Assembly (NCBI GenBank): GCA_038503075.1
Contig: JBCAML010000008.1
Coordinates: 930,001 to 994,000 of the forward strand
Source: Gyromitra esculenta
Taxonomy: Eukaryota; Ascomycota; Pezizomycetes; Pezizales; Discinaceae
DNA: 64,000 bases
Direction of reading: 5' to 3'
Shown: positions 1-10,757 of the stretch, piece after piece
How the letters are laid out: each line of letters opens with the position of its first letter
Numbering within the stretch: the first letter of the stretch is position 1
Notes under the pieces: generated by a model
Told to the model about the DNA's origin: nothing
What the model saw: the letters and a program-made list of their open reading frames with translations, nothing else
The model's database searches: none
Program-made: the position numbers and the translations under genes

Positions 1-87
1 ACCTCGCCTATACATCACCACATCTTATGCCCGCCCATCAACTCTCGATCCAAAGCTTTTCTCCTATGCCTCAAGCTCTTCTCTAAC

Positions 88-305
88 AGCCCCCGCCCAA
101 GCAGCCTCCGCCCAAGCAGCCCCCACCCTAGCAGCCCTCGCCCAAGCAGCTCTCAACTGCCAGCTTCCCCCCGCCCAAGCAGCCCCCGCCCTAGCAGCCC
201 TCGCCCGAGCAGCTCTTGACTGCCAGCTTCCCCCCGCCCAAGCAGCTCCCGCCCCAGCAGCCTCCGCCCAAGCAGCCTCCGCCCAAGCAGTCCCCGCCCA
301 AGCAC
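88..305. repeat. 15-bp GC-rich minisatellite
   Basis: Tandem variants of a 15-bp unit CCGCCCAAGCAGCCT fill this stretch. A longer unit of about 65 bp, containing the non-repeat piece CAACTGCCAGCTTCC or a close variant, is itself duplicated. The repeat keeps an antisense frame open (64-399, Ala/Trp-rich), which I regard as an artefact of the repeat. Confidence 0.85.
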
Positions 306-920
306 TCTGGTTGAGCAGCCCACCCCAAAACCTTAACCCTACAGTTCCCACCAAACGACTCTCAGCCTGCCTGCCTACCACCCTCCGCCTGCCTACCACC
401 CTCCGCCTGCCTACCGCCTGCCTACCGCGCTCCGCCTGCCTTCTATTCTCTGCCTACCAGCTGCTTTTATTATACTTCAAGGTTCGTTTAACGTTCTCCT
501 GTCAGTTTCTTCGCTTGCAACCTCGTTCCTGTCCCTGTCCCTGTCCCTGTATGGCTTTGGCTTCGGCCTTGGTACTAGTTCCATTCGCGTTCTTTGTGTA
601 GCAAGCTAGTTGAGAATTCCTATGACCGCGCCAATGGTATACGTACTGTTGGTCAGGGACCTGGCTACTACAACGTCAATTTTTGACGGTGACGCGTGGC
701 AATACGGTCCCCCTGGGTGTAAGGCTTTCCAGCCCCACTTCTCGCTGCTCAATAAAGAGGGTAAAATTCCTGTGCACAAGGATAAGGCAAAGAACCCTCT
801 CGCAGGAGGCAAACATGCAAAAGAACCCTCGCGCAGGAGGCAAACATGCAAAAACTCGCTACTCATCAATACCGCATTCAACCGTCAGCATTAAGCTGAC
901 AGGAGACCAATAGATTTAAA
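306..920. other. Low-complexity region upstream of the dioxygenase gene
   Basis: No gene is supported. It holds degenerate repeats of CTGCCTACC (about 361-433), a GTCCCT run (about 531-551) and a 31-bp tandem duplication (790-820 and 821-851, one or two mismatches). A 94-codon plus-strand frame (610-894) crosses the duplication but matches nothing I recognise. It ends close to the ATG at 921, so part may be 5' leader of the next gene. Confidence 0.5.
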
Positions 921-2036
921 ATGCCTTTTTCCGCTTCCGCTTCCACTTCCACCCCCGCTTCCACTTCCGCTTCCGCTTCCGCTTCCGCTTCCGCTTCTAT
1001 AGCTTCCACTTCCGCCTCCGCTTCCGCCTCCGCCTCTGCTTCCAAATCCCTTTCCGCTTCCGCTTCGAATGATACACTATCCAGAATCCGTCACTTGATG
1101 GACAGCAAAGCATTCAAATACAGCAACTTTCCATATCAAATTCCTAAGGGCAGCACTGTTGAGACAGAAGTTACTACCATCTACCAGTCATGGAAAGCGA
1201 TCCAAAATATTTTTGTTGTTCGCTCTCCAATTTCCTACACACTTTTGAAAGAAAGGTATCATGGAGAACAAAAGTTGATGGCAAGCATCACAGAGCACAC
1301 AGAAGCCATTCATACCTTTACATTCTACCCTTCTAGCATGGGAGATTTGGAAGTCTGTGATCAGGAAGGAGTTTTATTGGGATACAGATTCAAGCTTGCA
1401 AAATCACAGGTGCAAACTTTGACAGAATCTTATGCATTGCTGCCTGATCGCACTACCAGGAAAAGGGGGAGGGGTGGAGATCCACTTGCACGAGGTGTAT
1501 ACAACACAAGGCATTATGGTGTGTGGGCTCATTACAATAAGAGAATGATGGAGACAGCAGAGACAAAAAGGGATCAGCCTATTGCTGATAAATGGTTGAA
1601 GGAAAATCAGGAACTATTTGAGGCAATCTCCTACAAACTGAGAATGCAAGCACCAGAACAATGGGTGAAGTTCACAGGCCCTGTTGTTAAACATATGGCA
1701 ACATACAAAACCAAAGCGGGGAAGGCATTAACACCTGCTGCAGGTGTCTGGCATGGGGTTTGTATCAATAGAGGGCAGCAAGGTGATGTATCAGCTACAC
1801 ATCAGGATTGGATGGACCTGCCTACTTGTTTTAATGCAATGGCACCATATGGGACAGGATTCAAAGGTGGAGATTTGGTTTTATGGCAACTGAAAATGAA
1901 GATTCAGGTTGGCGTTGGTGAATGCTTTATGTTTTTGGGAACTCTAATTGCTCACAAGGTGACAGAGATCACAGAGGGGACAAGGAACTCTATTGATCTT
2001 TTTACTGCGAAAGGCAATTTTGACAAACTTGATTGA
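921..2036 (+). CDS. TET/JBP-like 2-oxoglutarate/Fe(II) dioxygenase, mobile-element associated
   Basis: Predicted Fe(II)- and 2-oxoglutarate-dependent dioxygenase of 371 aa. Residues 4-50 are a Ser/Ala tract encoded by a TTCCGC-type hexanucleotide array. The C-terminal third has the double-stranded beta-helix signature: HxD as H294-Q-D296, a following Asn, a GGDL turn, the distal His (H345 in GTLIAHKV) and the 2OG-binding Arg ten residues later (R355 in TRNSIDLF). The spacing and GGDL turn resemble the TET/JBP family, whose members oxidise 5-methylpyrimidines and are often transposon-linked in fungi. A prolyl-hydroxylase-like member cannot be excluded. The ATG at 921 is the first in frame. The TGA at 2034-2036 may be premature, because the frame stays open behind it. 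Substrate and activity are inferred from the family. Confidence 0.7.
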   Translation: MPFSASASTSTPASTSASASASASASIASTSASASASASASKSLSASASNDTLSRIRHLMDSKAFKYSNFPYQIPKGSTVETEVTTIYQSWKAIQNIFVVRSPISYTLLKERYHGEQKLMASITEHTEAIHTFTFYPSSMGDLEVCDQEGVLLGYRFKLAKSQVQTLTESYALLPDRTTRKRGRGGDPLARGVYNTRHYGVWAHYNKRMMETAETKRDQPIADKWLKENQELFEAISYKLRMQAPEQWVKFTGPVVKHMATYKTKAGKALTPAAGVWHGVCINRGQQGDVSATHQDWMDLPTCFNAMAPYGTGFKGGDLVLWQLKMKIQVGVGECFMFLGTLIAHKVTEITEGTRNSIDLFTAKGNFDKLD

Positions 2037-2210
2037 TACAATGAAAAGGTAGGAAATCAAAAGTACGGTAAGAGTAAAGGGAAAAAGAGAATGGAAAAAG
2101 GATTGGCAAAGAAAAAAAAGCATAGAAAGAGTCATAGAGCTGAGCTACGAGAAGCAAAGAGGGGAAGGCAAAAGGGTATGAGGCAGGAAAAGCCAAGATG
2201 TAATAATTAG
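2037..2210 (+). other. In-frame lysine/arginine-rich extension behind the dioxygenase stop
   Basis: The codon after the TGA at 2034-2036 begins 57 further open codons in the same frame, ending at TAG 2208-2210. They encode a very basic tail with runs such as KSKGKKR and AKKKKHRK. This looks like a genuine nuclear/DNA-binding tail cut off by one nonsense change. A chance open frame in purine-rich DNA is the alternative. Confidence 0.45.
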
Positions 2211-2811
2211 TGGATTTTCTTTGTATTCATGTGTGATTTACGAGTTGAGTGTCTTTACCATATGGAATGTTAACAGGTCATTTGTGTGTTATATTGCATG
2301 GCACTAGGCAGTAAGTACTAACCCTCTATATTTAGATGCTGTTTGAGCAGGTTTACTCTACTAACGATCAAGAAAATGAATATCTTTTATGCTAGTGTTC
2401 TATATCTCCAACTACTACTACTAATATAATTACGATTACTGTTAACAATGTTTTAGCAATAACATCAAACAGCATTATCTGCATGGTTTTACCTTACTAC
2501 AAATTTTTCAACTGCCACATGCAACATCCTGGCTACTACTATTTACTTCCTCGTTGCTAAATACTGTCCTTCTACTTTCTTTGAGGCTGTTACCTTGTTA
2601 CCACCACAATCATTTTAAGAGTCCCAGAACAATTTACCATTCTCTTGAGACTAATTACCCCTTAGTTTATTAAACTCTCCTGACCTTATTTTCCTCGTTA
2701 CCACTAATTAGCTACAGTATAACCATCTACTTTCCACTTCTTGATCTCTTAATTTTTTCAACATCAAATATTCACGACAATTGGCACCAGCACTAAACAC
2801 ACTACTATGAC
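2211..2811. other. AT-rich gap between dioxygenase gene and Helitron helicase
   Basis: I see no open frame of note on either strand. The DNA is AT-rich with CTACTA repeats near 2410. The 3' end of the Helitron (CTRR preceded by a short hairpin, read on the minus strand) should lie here or further left, but I could not place it. Confidence 0.5.
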
Positions 2812-4238
2812 TTATGATACCAACACCGCCAATCTCTCATATTCTTTCACAGCCTCAATGTCAAATTTTACTGCTAATGGATCAAAACAGGAGATACTGA
2901 CATCTTCCCAGTGTTTGGCCCTACTTAATGCAGTATACGCCTGACCAGCACTAAAAAGGGTTTGATCTAATGCAACGCTAATATTGTTCAAGGAGAGCCC
3001 TTGTGTTTTGTGGATCGTGAGTGTGAAAGCATTTTGAATTGGCAACTGAGACCTGGAATATAGGATTCCATAACTGCGAAAGTGGACTGTATCAAGTTGT
3101 ATTTCCACCATCTACATTGCATGTTAGTTACTGACTGTTTACTAAACAATGCATATTTTCATCTTACCCGTATACCCTCAATAGTAGGGAATGCTACAGT
3201 CGGTAGTCTTTCTTCTCGAATGGCAACAATCACCCCACAGGTCCCATTGGATACTCCAACAGAGAGTAATGTGTTATTTAAAAACATTACTTTTGCTCCA
3301 AGTACACAGACAACCTCCACAGGATAGTTGGTACCTTTTTTGAAGGTACGTTCATGTGATTCCTTTGATAGAAGTTGTCCTTCCTCTCGATCAATTGCAT
3401 GGAAGACATGTCTCATAGTGTCAGGTAGGGTATCAAGAAGAAGATTGTTGATTTTGTTGGCTGTTTGGCGAAAAGAGACCAAATAAGTTGTTAGGTAGGT
3501 TTTTGCAGGGGCGTGAAAGGCTTGAACTTTTTGTTGAATTATTTCACTGCTGGCAGGACTGATGTTGCCAAAGTGCAGATCGTTTAATAGGTTAAAAAAG
3601 GCAGGATCCTCACGTTGACGCATTGATTCCCGCAGAAATATTGGACTGAAAAGCCTCCATATTGGTGAAAAGAAAATCTTCTTTCCGGTGACAGGAGGCA
3701 ATTGCAACAAATCGCCCAAACACAATACATGGAGGTTACCAAAAGGCTTGATATTGTTGTGAAGGCGAGCAAAGAGAGAGGATATGAATTCAAATAGGTC
3801 AGAGTTAACCATGGATATCTCATCAATAATCAGAACCCTGACTTTTTTGAGTTGGTGAAGCTTTTCCGTTGACTGAAAGATGTTCGATTTCAGTCCACCA
3901 CCATCTCCATGACCACCAATGTGAAGGGCACAGTGAATCGTTTGACCATTTATGTTGTTGGCAGCTATTCCAGTAGGTGCCAGTAACAGGAACTCCATAC
4001 GCTGACTTGAAAACCATTGCTGTAAGGCACGAAGCAAATAGGACTTGCCAGTACCTGCAGGGCCAGTAATAAACAATTTCACTCCAGGGCTGCCTAAGCG
4101 AGCTTGAGCTACTGCTTGAGTAATGTTACAGTATGCCGTGTATTGATCTCCACGAAGATCAAATATTGCCATTGAGTTGGGGACTGGGAGTGGAGAACGT
4201 TGCATCATAATTAACTGGTCTTGAATTACTGACTTCAC
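2812..4238 (-). pseudogene. Helitron Pif1-like helicase domain (detached)
   Basis: Superfamily 1 helicase that unwinds DNA during rolling-circle transposition. The frame 4238-3159 contains Walker A (GPAGTGKSYLL) and Walker B (VLIIDEIS). A 56-nt intron (3167-3112, GTAAGA, CTAAC branch, TAG) joins it in phase 0 to 3111-2812. That piece holds the late motifs (THKTQGLSLN, QAYTALSRAK). The domain is complete from Walker A to motif VI. The link to Rep upstream (about 4240-4500) is broken by frame changes and a stop, so it is annotated as a piece of a decayed RepHel gene. Its N-terminal ATG is not the true start. Confidence 0.85.
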
Positions 4239-4501
4239 AGATACGCAATGACCATCGACAATCGTATCAAGGAGCTCCAGGTAAATATCTGCTTGCTGAA
4301 GTGAATGTTAATGGATTCCTGACTGGTATGTTGACATCAAATCATGATAGAGATTTGGAAACTGAGCTAACATGTGATCTTTGTAAGTAGTGAAGTTGCT
4401 GTTACTAAAGATCTCTTCGTCAGATCTCTATGGCTTCAGTTGAAGAAGTTTGACGAAAAAGAATGAATCACCATCAGCTAAGCGACGATGAACAGTACGG
4501 A

Positions 4502-7135
4502 TCAGGACAGGCTATATTCCATGTTAACAAATATCCAAGCAAACCTTTGACACAACTTTACCTTTTTACGGGCATATACAAAGTTTCCATTCTTGTCAGG
4601 CCAATAATTGCCTTGACTTCTCCTTTTTCTCCGTTCCAGCTTATAATAAGAATGATAGTGGAAATATGTAAGTCTCTCAAACATGGGATGTGCTGGTCGA
4701 GCAAAATACTTTTCTAATGCATCGGGATAGTAGGGTGTGTCATCGTCAGCTTGCTGTTCGAGAAGCCAAGCAGGTTTGACAACTGATGTTCGTTCAGCAG
4801 GAATAGAGGTTGGAAGATACAAACAGCCACTCGACATTTGAAAGATGGGAAAGCTCAATAACAAAACCATGCACTCCATTGAACCCATCCTACGGGAAAG
4901 AAGATGTGATGTGGTATGATTCTCACTCCTGATATCAACCAAAGATTTTGGTTCAGCTTTTGTGACATACTTTGAAATGTATTTTGCCAGACCTCCGGAA
5001 GTGCAGTACTGGACATTGCAATGAGCCTGCCACAGGAGAAGAAGTTGTGGGCAGTACGGAACAACATACTGATCAGCTTCAGTCAGCCTGCGGTATGTGT
5101 ATCTGACTTCTCCTGGCTTTTGGAACGTGATTGGTGACAATTCTGCAGGAAAGCCTTTACGGCATGGGCCTGTCATTGTATCATCACGCCCACAAAGATG
5201 GATATGGCAGTGATGTATTTGATGCATCAAGACCAGCTCATACAACTCAGATTCCATTTCTGGATCAGGAATATCTGCACGGATAAAGGCTTTGCCAATT
5301 AACTCTGATTGATCAAATTCTGTCCAAAGAAGTGAATGAGTGTGAATAGCACCACGCAGTTGAAATTCATGACGTTCCACCAACTCCCGCAACTGACCAA
5401 AGCCTGAGACAGTTGATCCACAAAAATAGGTTGTTTTGATCCAGTGCCAACGTTCATAGTAGTATTGAATAGCATCCCATGGGCGATTGGAGGGTAAGGT
5501 ATCATGGTTGCCAGTTTGAAGGAGAATTTGCTGATACTTTGGCCAACGTTCTGAGAAGGTTGTTGTGACAAATAGTGTTGGAACCCCAAATGTTTGAAGC
5601 ATACAACGAATCTTGGCCTCAGCAGTACTAAAAAAGGTATCACCAGTTCGAATAAACTTGGGAATCGTGGTAGTGAGTTCTTCGTTGAGGATGGACCAAG
5701 AACCATATTGACTGGGTTGGAGTAGTTGAGAAGCAGTATATCGTTGATCTGCTGATCGTTGAGCTTGGCCTTTGATTAATCTGCAATTATTTTGGAAGAT
5801 GCGAGAGGCTTCAATTTCCATGTAAGTCCATGCAGGCCAGTAGTGGTCATCCCGATAATGTGAAACAATGGAGTTTAACTTTGTCTTGGTGTCCACCAAC
5901 CGAGTGTTGTGATAAGGGATCCTTTCTTGTCGAGAAGCCAACTGCCAGTGACCCTGACCCCATGGATAGAGAACAGGAAACAAAAGAGGTTCTAAGGCAG
6001 GATCAGATCGTGTGAGACCTATATGATGATGTTCAGGGCTTGAAGATGGACCTGGTAAAGATCCAACAGGCAGTCTGAATCCACGATGATCTTCGTTTGC
6101 TGTTGCTGATGTATAGTCAAAGGGATGGAGGACAAGATCTGGACGATTCATTGGACGTGACTCTTCTGGTGGAGCTAATGATGAGATAGAAGCAGTGGGA
6201 ACTGGATGACGTTGCAAGTGAGTACGAACATCATATCTGTGATATAGTGGATTGTTTGCTAATAGCCAGTCACGGCAGTGTTGCAGATGTTCAATATCAT
6301 GACCTTGATCAACCGAGTTATTGGAACTTTCCAAAAATGCACCAATACAGCCACTAAACAATGCAACAGCACGTTCATTATTCGATAATGACATCTTCCC
6401 TACCTAATTTCAGCACTCAATGTATTTGGAACACGAGATGGAAATCTTACCAGTGACAGTGCGGTAGGTAGCATAAGGATTAATTGTCTGAGAGTGACTT
6501 TGTGTGCGGCCCAAGCTTGTCTGCAGAGAAACAGGACTTAGGAAAATCCTAGAGCGTTGAGACAAACTGATAAGAACATCAGGCCATGGGCCTGCAGCTG
6601 GTGGTTCCCTGGGAGTTGTCTTGCAATGAGTACAGACAGCGATTTGTGGTGATCCACTTTTCATTCTCTCGGATACTGAAAAGCCTAAAACAGCTACAAG
6701 AGGATAAATTTTGTTATTATCCTTATTGATCCAGTTGACGTGACGTGGAAGCATCAATATGCCACAAAAAGAACATGGACAGTCAGGGAAATATGTGTCA
6801 TAAGTGGTTCGAAACCTAGAAAGAAGTCGTTGAAAAGGTACATCAGGGCTAAAGATGCTTTGGATGGAGCTGTGGATGTTGGTTTTTGGTGAGGATTCCT
6901 TTCCAGTGTTGTCCAATCGTGGTCTTCTATTACTGGTAGACTCTGCGTATTGGCGAGATTGTTGATTACTATGTTGAACAAAACTAAAAGTAGAAAACAG
7001 GCCACCAGAATCCATCAGGATATCATCTGATGGTACAGCTGTCAATGCAATGGATTGTGATATATTCGTCATATCACCTGCTAATTGGTTGCTAGTTGTA
7101 CGATGAGGGACATATGAGCGAAAGCGAATTGACAT
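4502..7135 (-). pseudogene. Helitron Rep (HUH endonuclease) with N-terminal Cys domain
   Basis: Exon 1 (7135-6451) has a Cys-rich stretch, CPCSFCG and later CTHCK, as found ahead of Rep in Helitron proteins. A 51-nt intron (6450-6400, GTAAGA to GTAG) joins it in frame to the Rep exon. That exon carries the HxH metal motif (H351/H353 counting from the ATG at 6394, in RGAIHTHSLL) and the two tyrosines Y472/Y476 in KYISKYVTK that cut and join DNA. The frame stops at 4502. Coding-like sequence continues to about 4250 in another frame and contains an in-frame TAG in minus-strand codons. Rep is therefore no longer joined to its helicase, and this copy is probably inactive. Confidence 0.85.
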
Positions 7136-7245
7136 TTTGGTTTACTGAGTTTCTCTATCAGTAAAGCCCTCATATTATTCCACCATGACAAAATTGAAAA
7201 TATAAAAAATATAAAAAAAAGATACAGTATCCAATCCTTCTATTG

Positions 7246-8638
7246 TTACATTTTATCCTTTCCTTTCCCTTGTCCTTTACCACCACGTTTAGACTTTGAA
7301 GACTGGATGGACACTGCAGCAGACAATTCATCCTCGTCCGAAGAAGACTCAACCATATCAATAGTTTCCATAGGTAATGGCTGATCATCGGAACGCTCTG
7401 GACTATGAAAAGGAGTACGACTCGCTCTTGCTTCCGGTCGTTTGAACAGATTGCTTCTATCAGCATCTCGTCCAAAGTTCAGCTTAGCTCGAATGGGCCC
7501 TACAAATAGGAGTTGTGAGTATTAAAATCCACAATACTTGTTATATGCGAAACTGACCTGGCGATCCTGGTATTGTGCTTGAAGACACTCCCGATTTTGT
7601 AGGTGTTGCAGGACCACTGTCTGGATCTGGCTTAATTATCTTCATTGAACTTGGCGAGGTATTGACTGGGCCCAATAAAACCTTGCGTTTGGACTTCGGA
7701 GTTTGGAATATGGAGGCTTTGTCATCTTTGGGAACACCACCATGTGAGAAATTTATAGCGTGAGTTATCCCATATGCTATAATGTCAAATATTTAGTAAA
7801 TTGAGAGCTAAAAAATTGGTGTTGAGTAATTGATGTGATCTTACCTCTATCTATATCACTCTCATAAATATACCTGAAAGCTATATCCAGTACTTTCCCC
7901 GAATGCAAATATTTAACCAACTTTGCGAACAATAGGACTTTGGTGTCAATCAAAAAGGTGAGAGCGCACTACAGGATTCAAATTAGCTTTGTCAAATTTG
8001 TTTTAACGGGTGGAATAATTTAAGCTATTACCAGCACATCTTCTTTAGCCTCACTATTATACTGATACATCTGACCTTGAAAGTGAGAATACGTTGTATT
8101 GGGCATATCTTCAAGATCCGAGAGCATAGTGACAGTTGATGTACAGAAGGGATCATTGGAAATAAATTTGTCTGCAGGTGCGTTGTTCATAAGCTCGACA
8201 TTACGGATCAATGAGTACTACTTGTGTTATTAGCATAATCAAAAAGTATGAGGCATACAAAAGGATGATAGATGGTAGCCAACCTTTGGAGTGTTTCCAG
8301 CGAAAAAGATAACAGTGCCATAAAATAGGTATACTCGATCAGGATAGAGAGTGTTGTCGGTGTTTTGGTAGTACTTCACAGACACCTCACGGGATGCACC
8401 ATCTGCATCATGATGAAGGACTTTTGCCGATTTGAATCCACCCACACCAGAAATTGAGGAGATTCTGCCAACGAAAGAATAATAAATAGGCATGTGGAAA
8501 TAATACTTACAATTGATACTGTGTGAAAAATGTTTTACCAAAAGTGTGAGTTGGTAAAGGTAAGGGTGACTGAAGTAAACCCCAAATGTTTGAAAGAAGA
8601 AGAAGAAAGCGGAGAATGAAAACCCAGGTGGGAATCAT
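7246..8638 (-). CDS. Six-exon OB-fold/RPA-like protein, candidate Helitron cargo
   Basis: A 363-aa protein in six exons: 8638-8511, 8464-8284, 8217-8032, 7968-7845, 7776-7558 and 7499-7246. Every intron has GT and AG ends (first donor GTAAGT) and the exons sum to 1092 nt. The first about 190 residues look like one beta-barrel: ISSISGVGGFKSAKVLHHD, then a VYLFYGTVIFFAGN strand pair and a CALTFLIDTKVLLFAKLV segment, a layout suggestive of an OB-fold single-strand-binding domain. The C-terminal half is low-complexity, Ser/Pro-rich, with an acidic patch (ESSSDEDE) and a basic Gly/Lys tail. It lies 110 bp upstream of, and parallel to, the Helitron Rep gene. RPA-like genes ride on Helitrons in plants. 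The fold call is inference; the gene model is well supported. Confidence 0.6.
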
Positions 8639-9025
8639 GGGGTATTTAACACGTCATGTCCAAAGCTATAACACAGGAACTAATTATAACATACACACCA
8701 AAAGAGAAGCAATAAGCGAAAGCAAGAGAAACCAAAAATTATGCCGATTCTGTACAGATATCAAAGAAGTCTGTGCAATTGAGCTTAACAACTGCTCTAA
8801 GATCACACGTACTACATACCAAACAGGTTTAATCGAGCAGGAAATAACTTGCCACGGGCTAAAATAGGAAATTGAATGCAGAAAGGCACATGGTGAGAGT
8901 TGATAGCTCAAACTAAGAATGAGGTGAATCAGCTGATTCAGAGCAAAAAGAAAGAATAAGAAGCGATCTGGTGCAAAATGTACGATGTCCAACACTATTC
9001 ATACAACAACAAAGTTGTAGGTGAT
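8639..9025. other. Spacer between OB-fold-like gene and solo LTR
   Basis: No gene recognised. Overlapping frames on both strands (8586-8867 plus, 8684-8995 minus) are short and match nothing known to me. The 5' end of the Helitron (minus-strand TC) could lie here. Confidence 0.4.
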
Positions 9026-9450
9026 TTTCACGGATGGGATCGAGTAACGGGTTAGGATAAAGTTGTTGGTAGTAGCAAAAAGGTTACTCAGTTATAATGG
9101 CTTTGTTGTTCGGTTGTGTTTCGGTTATTGTCGGATTGTTGTTTGTGCGACGGGAAAGCGGGGTATATAAGCGGAGGAGTTTTGTCGTTTGTGTGTTCTT
9201 TTCTCTTCTTTCCTTAAGCAACGTTCTCGTTACCTTCTGCTGTAAATCGTCGAAATACTATCTCGATTCTATCTCAGAATCCTCGCTGTCGCTGTTTACC
9301 TCGCTGCACTTATCTCGCCTTGAGACAAAGATATCCTCGTAGAACTTGTAGAACACGCTGCACTCTTCAAAACGTGTTGTCACCTCGCTTAAGTAGCACT
9401 GCTCACCTTCAGGGATACTGAAGGGCTTAACTCGAGGCACAACCGTGAGA
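9026..9450 (+). mobile_element. Solo LTR, family B (copy 1)
   Basis: 425-bp LTR starting TTTCACGG and ending CCGTGAGA, flanked by the 5-bp target duplication GTGAT (9021-9025 and 9451-9455). It contains a TATA-like GTATATAAGC and the block TTAAGCAACGTTCTCG, both shared with family A. A second copy is at 18077-18497. No internal retrotransposon sequence is present, so it arose by LTR-LTR recombination. Confidence 0.9.
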
Positions 9451-9455
9451 GTGAT

Positions 9456-10405
9456 GTAGGCTGAAAAAGCAACACAATCTAATGTTTAGTATGATTGTGT
9501 ATCCAAGCATACAAATGATATTTGTGAAGGTTTGGGGAATGACATCACGAAGGGTTAGGGTTTTTGAATGTTGTTGAGAATGGTGAATCGAGCAATAATT
9601 AGCGTTGAAGTATTGAAGTGAGAAGACAAAAACACTAAAATTTTATGTTAGGATTGGCTTGAAGGAAAAACATGAAGGGAAAAGGTTCAAAAGTGAATTT
9701 GAATATTTCTAAAGCAAACTATTTGGATGATGTACCATTCACGATACCTTATAAAAGTAATTATAACAATAACATGTTTTTTGATACATATAGCGATATC
9801 ATATATAAAATCTAAATATCAAGAAAATCGATGTACTTCCAAATCTGGCAAAAAGTGTCTAATCTGGTTTAGCATTATATTAAACAGTAGGATCAACACA
9901 CCTACTCAATTTTTTTAATGTTTAACACACATTGCTAAAGAAGATACTTGTGAGGTTATTGTTGGTTGAAGTGATGTTTTCATTATGATTATGCTTTTAC
10001 TGAAGATGGAGTTTTGATCTGATAGGCAGTGCACGAACCATTTAGCCCCTGATTTACATTGTTGCCACTTTGAATTTAAACCACCTCCACACTTGCCACA
10101 AATTGACAGGAGGGTCAACATTTTTAAAGAGTCTGAGATTCAAAGCTAATTAATGCTTCAACTATGTTCCTAAAGACTATTTAGCTTTGCTTGTGTAATT
10201 TTCTCTACTGTGCAACACAGAATTAGAGCTCAAAAATCTGGTCCAGGTCTAAAATTGCGTGTGCCATAGAAAGCATAATTTTCCTTGCTGATGCACCTTC
10301 TTTTGGGTTCTGCTAATTTTTTATGGAATCAATTGCATTTCTGTAAAATGATCATTTACAGTTTTGTAATTGAACTGCACCCCATGTAACAGGTCACTTT
10401 TTCCT
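9456..10405. other. AT-rich region, no gene recognised
   Basis: Only short frames are present. The best is a 68-codon minus-strand frame (10121-9915) with CGKCGGGLNSKWQQC, which I cannot assign. This is probably old repeat DNA into which the MULE at 10416 inserted. Confidence 0.4.
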
Positions 10406-10415
10406 CTCCACTAAT

Positions 10416-10516
10416 GAGAAAACCTTTTCAATACCAAGCATCTTGGCGAGCCACCTTTGCAATACCAGACCCCCCTAAGTAATACCAGCGGATTCTGGAA
10501 CCTTGCTTGAGACATG
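10416..10516 (+). repeat. MULE left terminal inverted repeat
   Basis: Pairs with the right repeat over its whole length, including the internal repeats of AATACCAG and the inner edge TTGAGACATG. Confidence 0.92.
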
Positions 10517-10757
10517 ACACTTTGACTGCGGTAAACAATATTCTATGGGCACCGTTTCTTCTGCAACCATGCTATGGGCTCCGTTACCTGTACAACAAAT
10601 GTTTTGTTATGAATATGAAGTGCAGCCATGTAAAATAAAAATATATATCTCCAGTGACGAGATCAGATTTTAAAAAAAAATCACTCCAACAACAAATATA
10701 ACTTTCCTGGTGCCTATTCAAGTTGGTGCACGTTTTTTTTCTTGGGGGGTGCTGAAA

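Larger units (their letters stand above)
2812..8638 (-). mobile_element. Helitron (rolling-circle transposon), decayed; ends not located
   Basis: The minus strand carries, in order, a Cys-rich N-terminal segment, an HUH-type Rep domain and a Pif1-family helicase, the diagnostic arrangement of Helitrons. The span given is a minimum: helicase end to the start of the adjacent same-strand OB-fold-like gene. The TC start and CTRR end could not be assigned, so inclusion of the gene at 7246-8638 and of the dioxygenase at 921 as cargo is inference. Confidence 0.65.

Noticed and set aside
64..399. 111-codon minus-strand frame, Ala/Trp-rich
   Set aside because: Its sequence is only the translated 15-bp minisatellite; no ATG context, intron or family support.
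2040..9025. Exact Helitron ends (TC, and CTRR with hairpin)
   Set aside because: Several CTAG/CTGA candidates exist but none has a convincing hairpin and A/T insertion site; I did not assign any.
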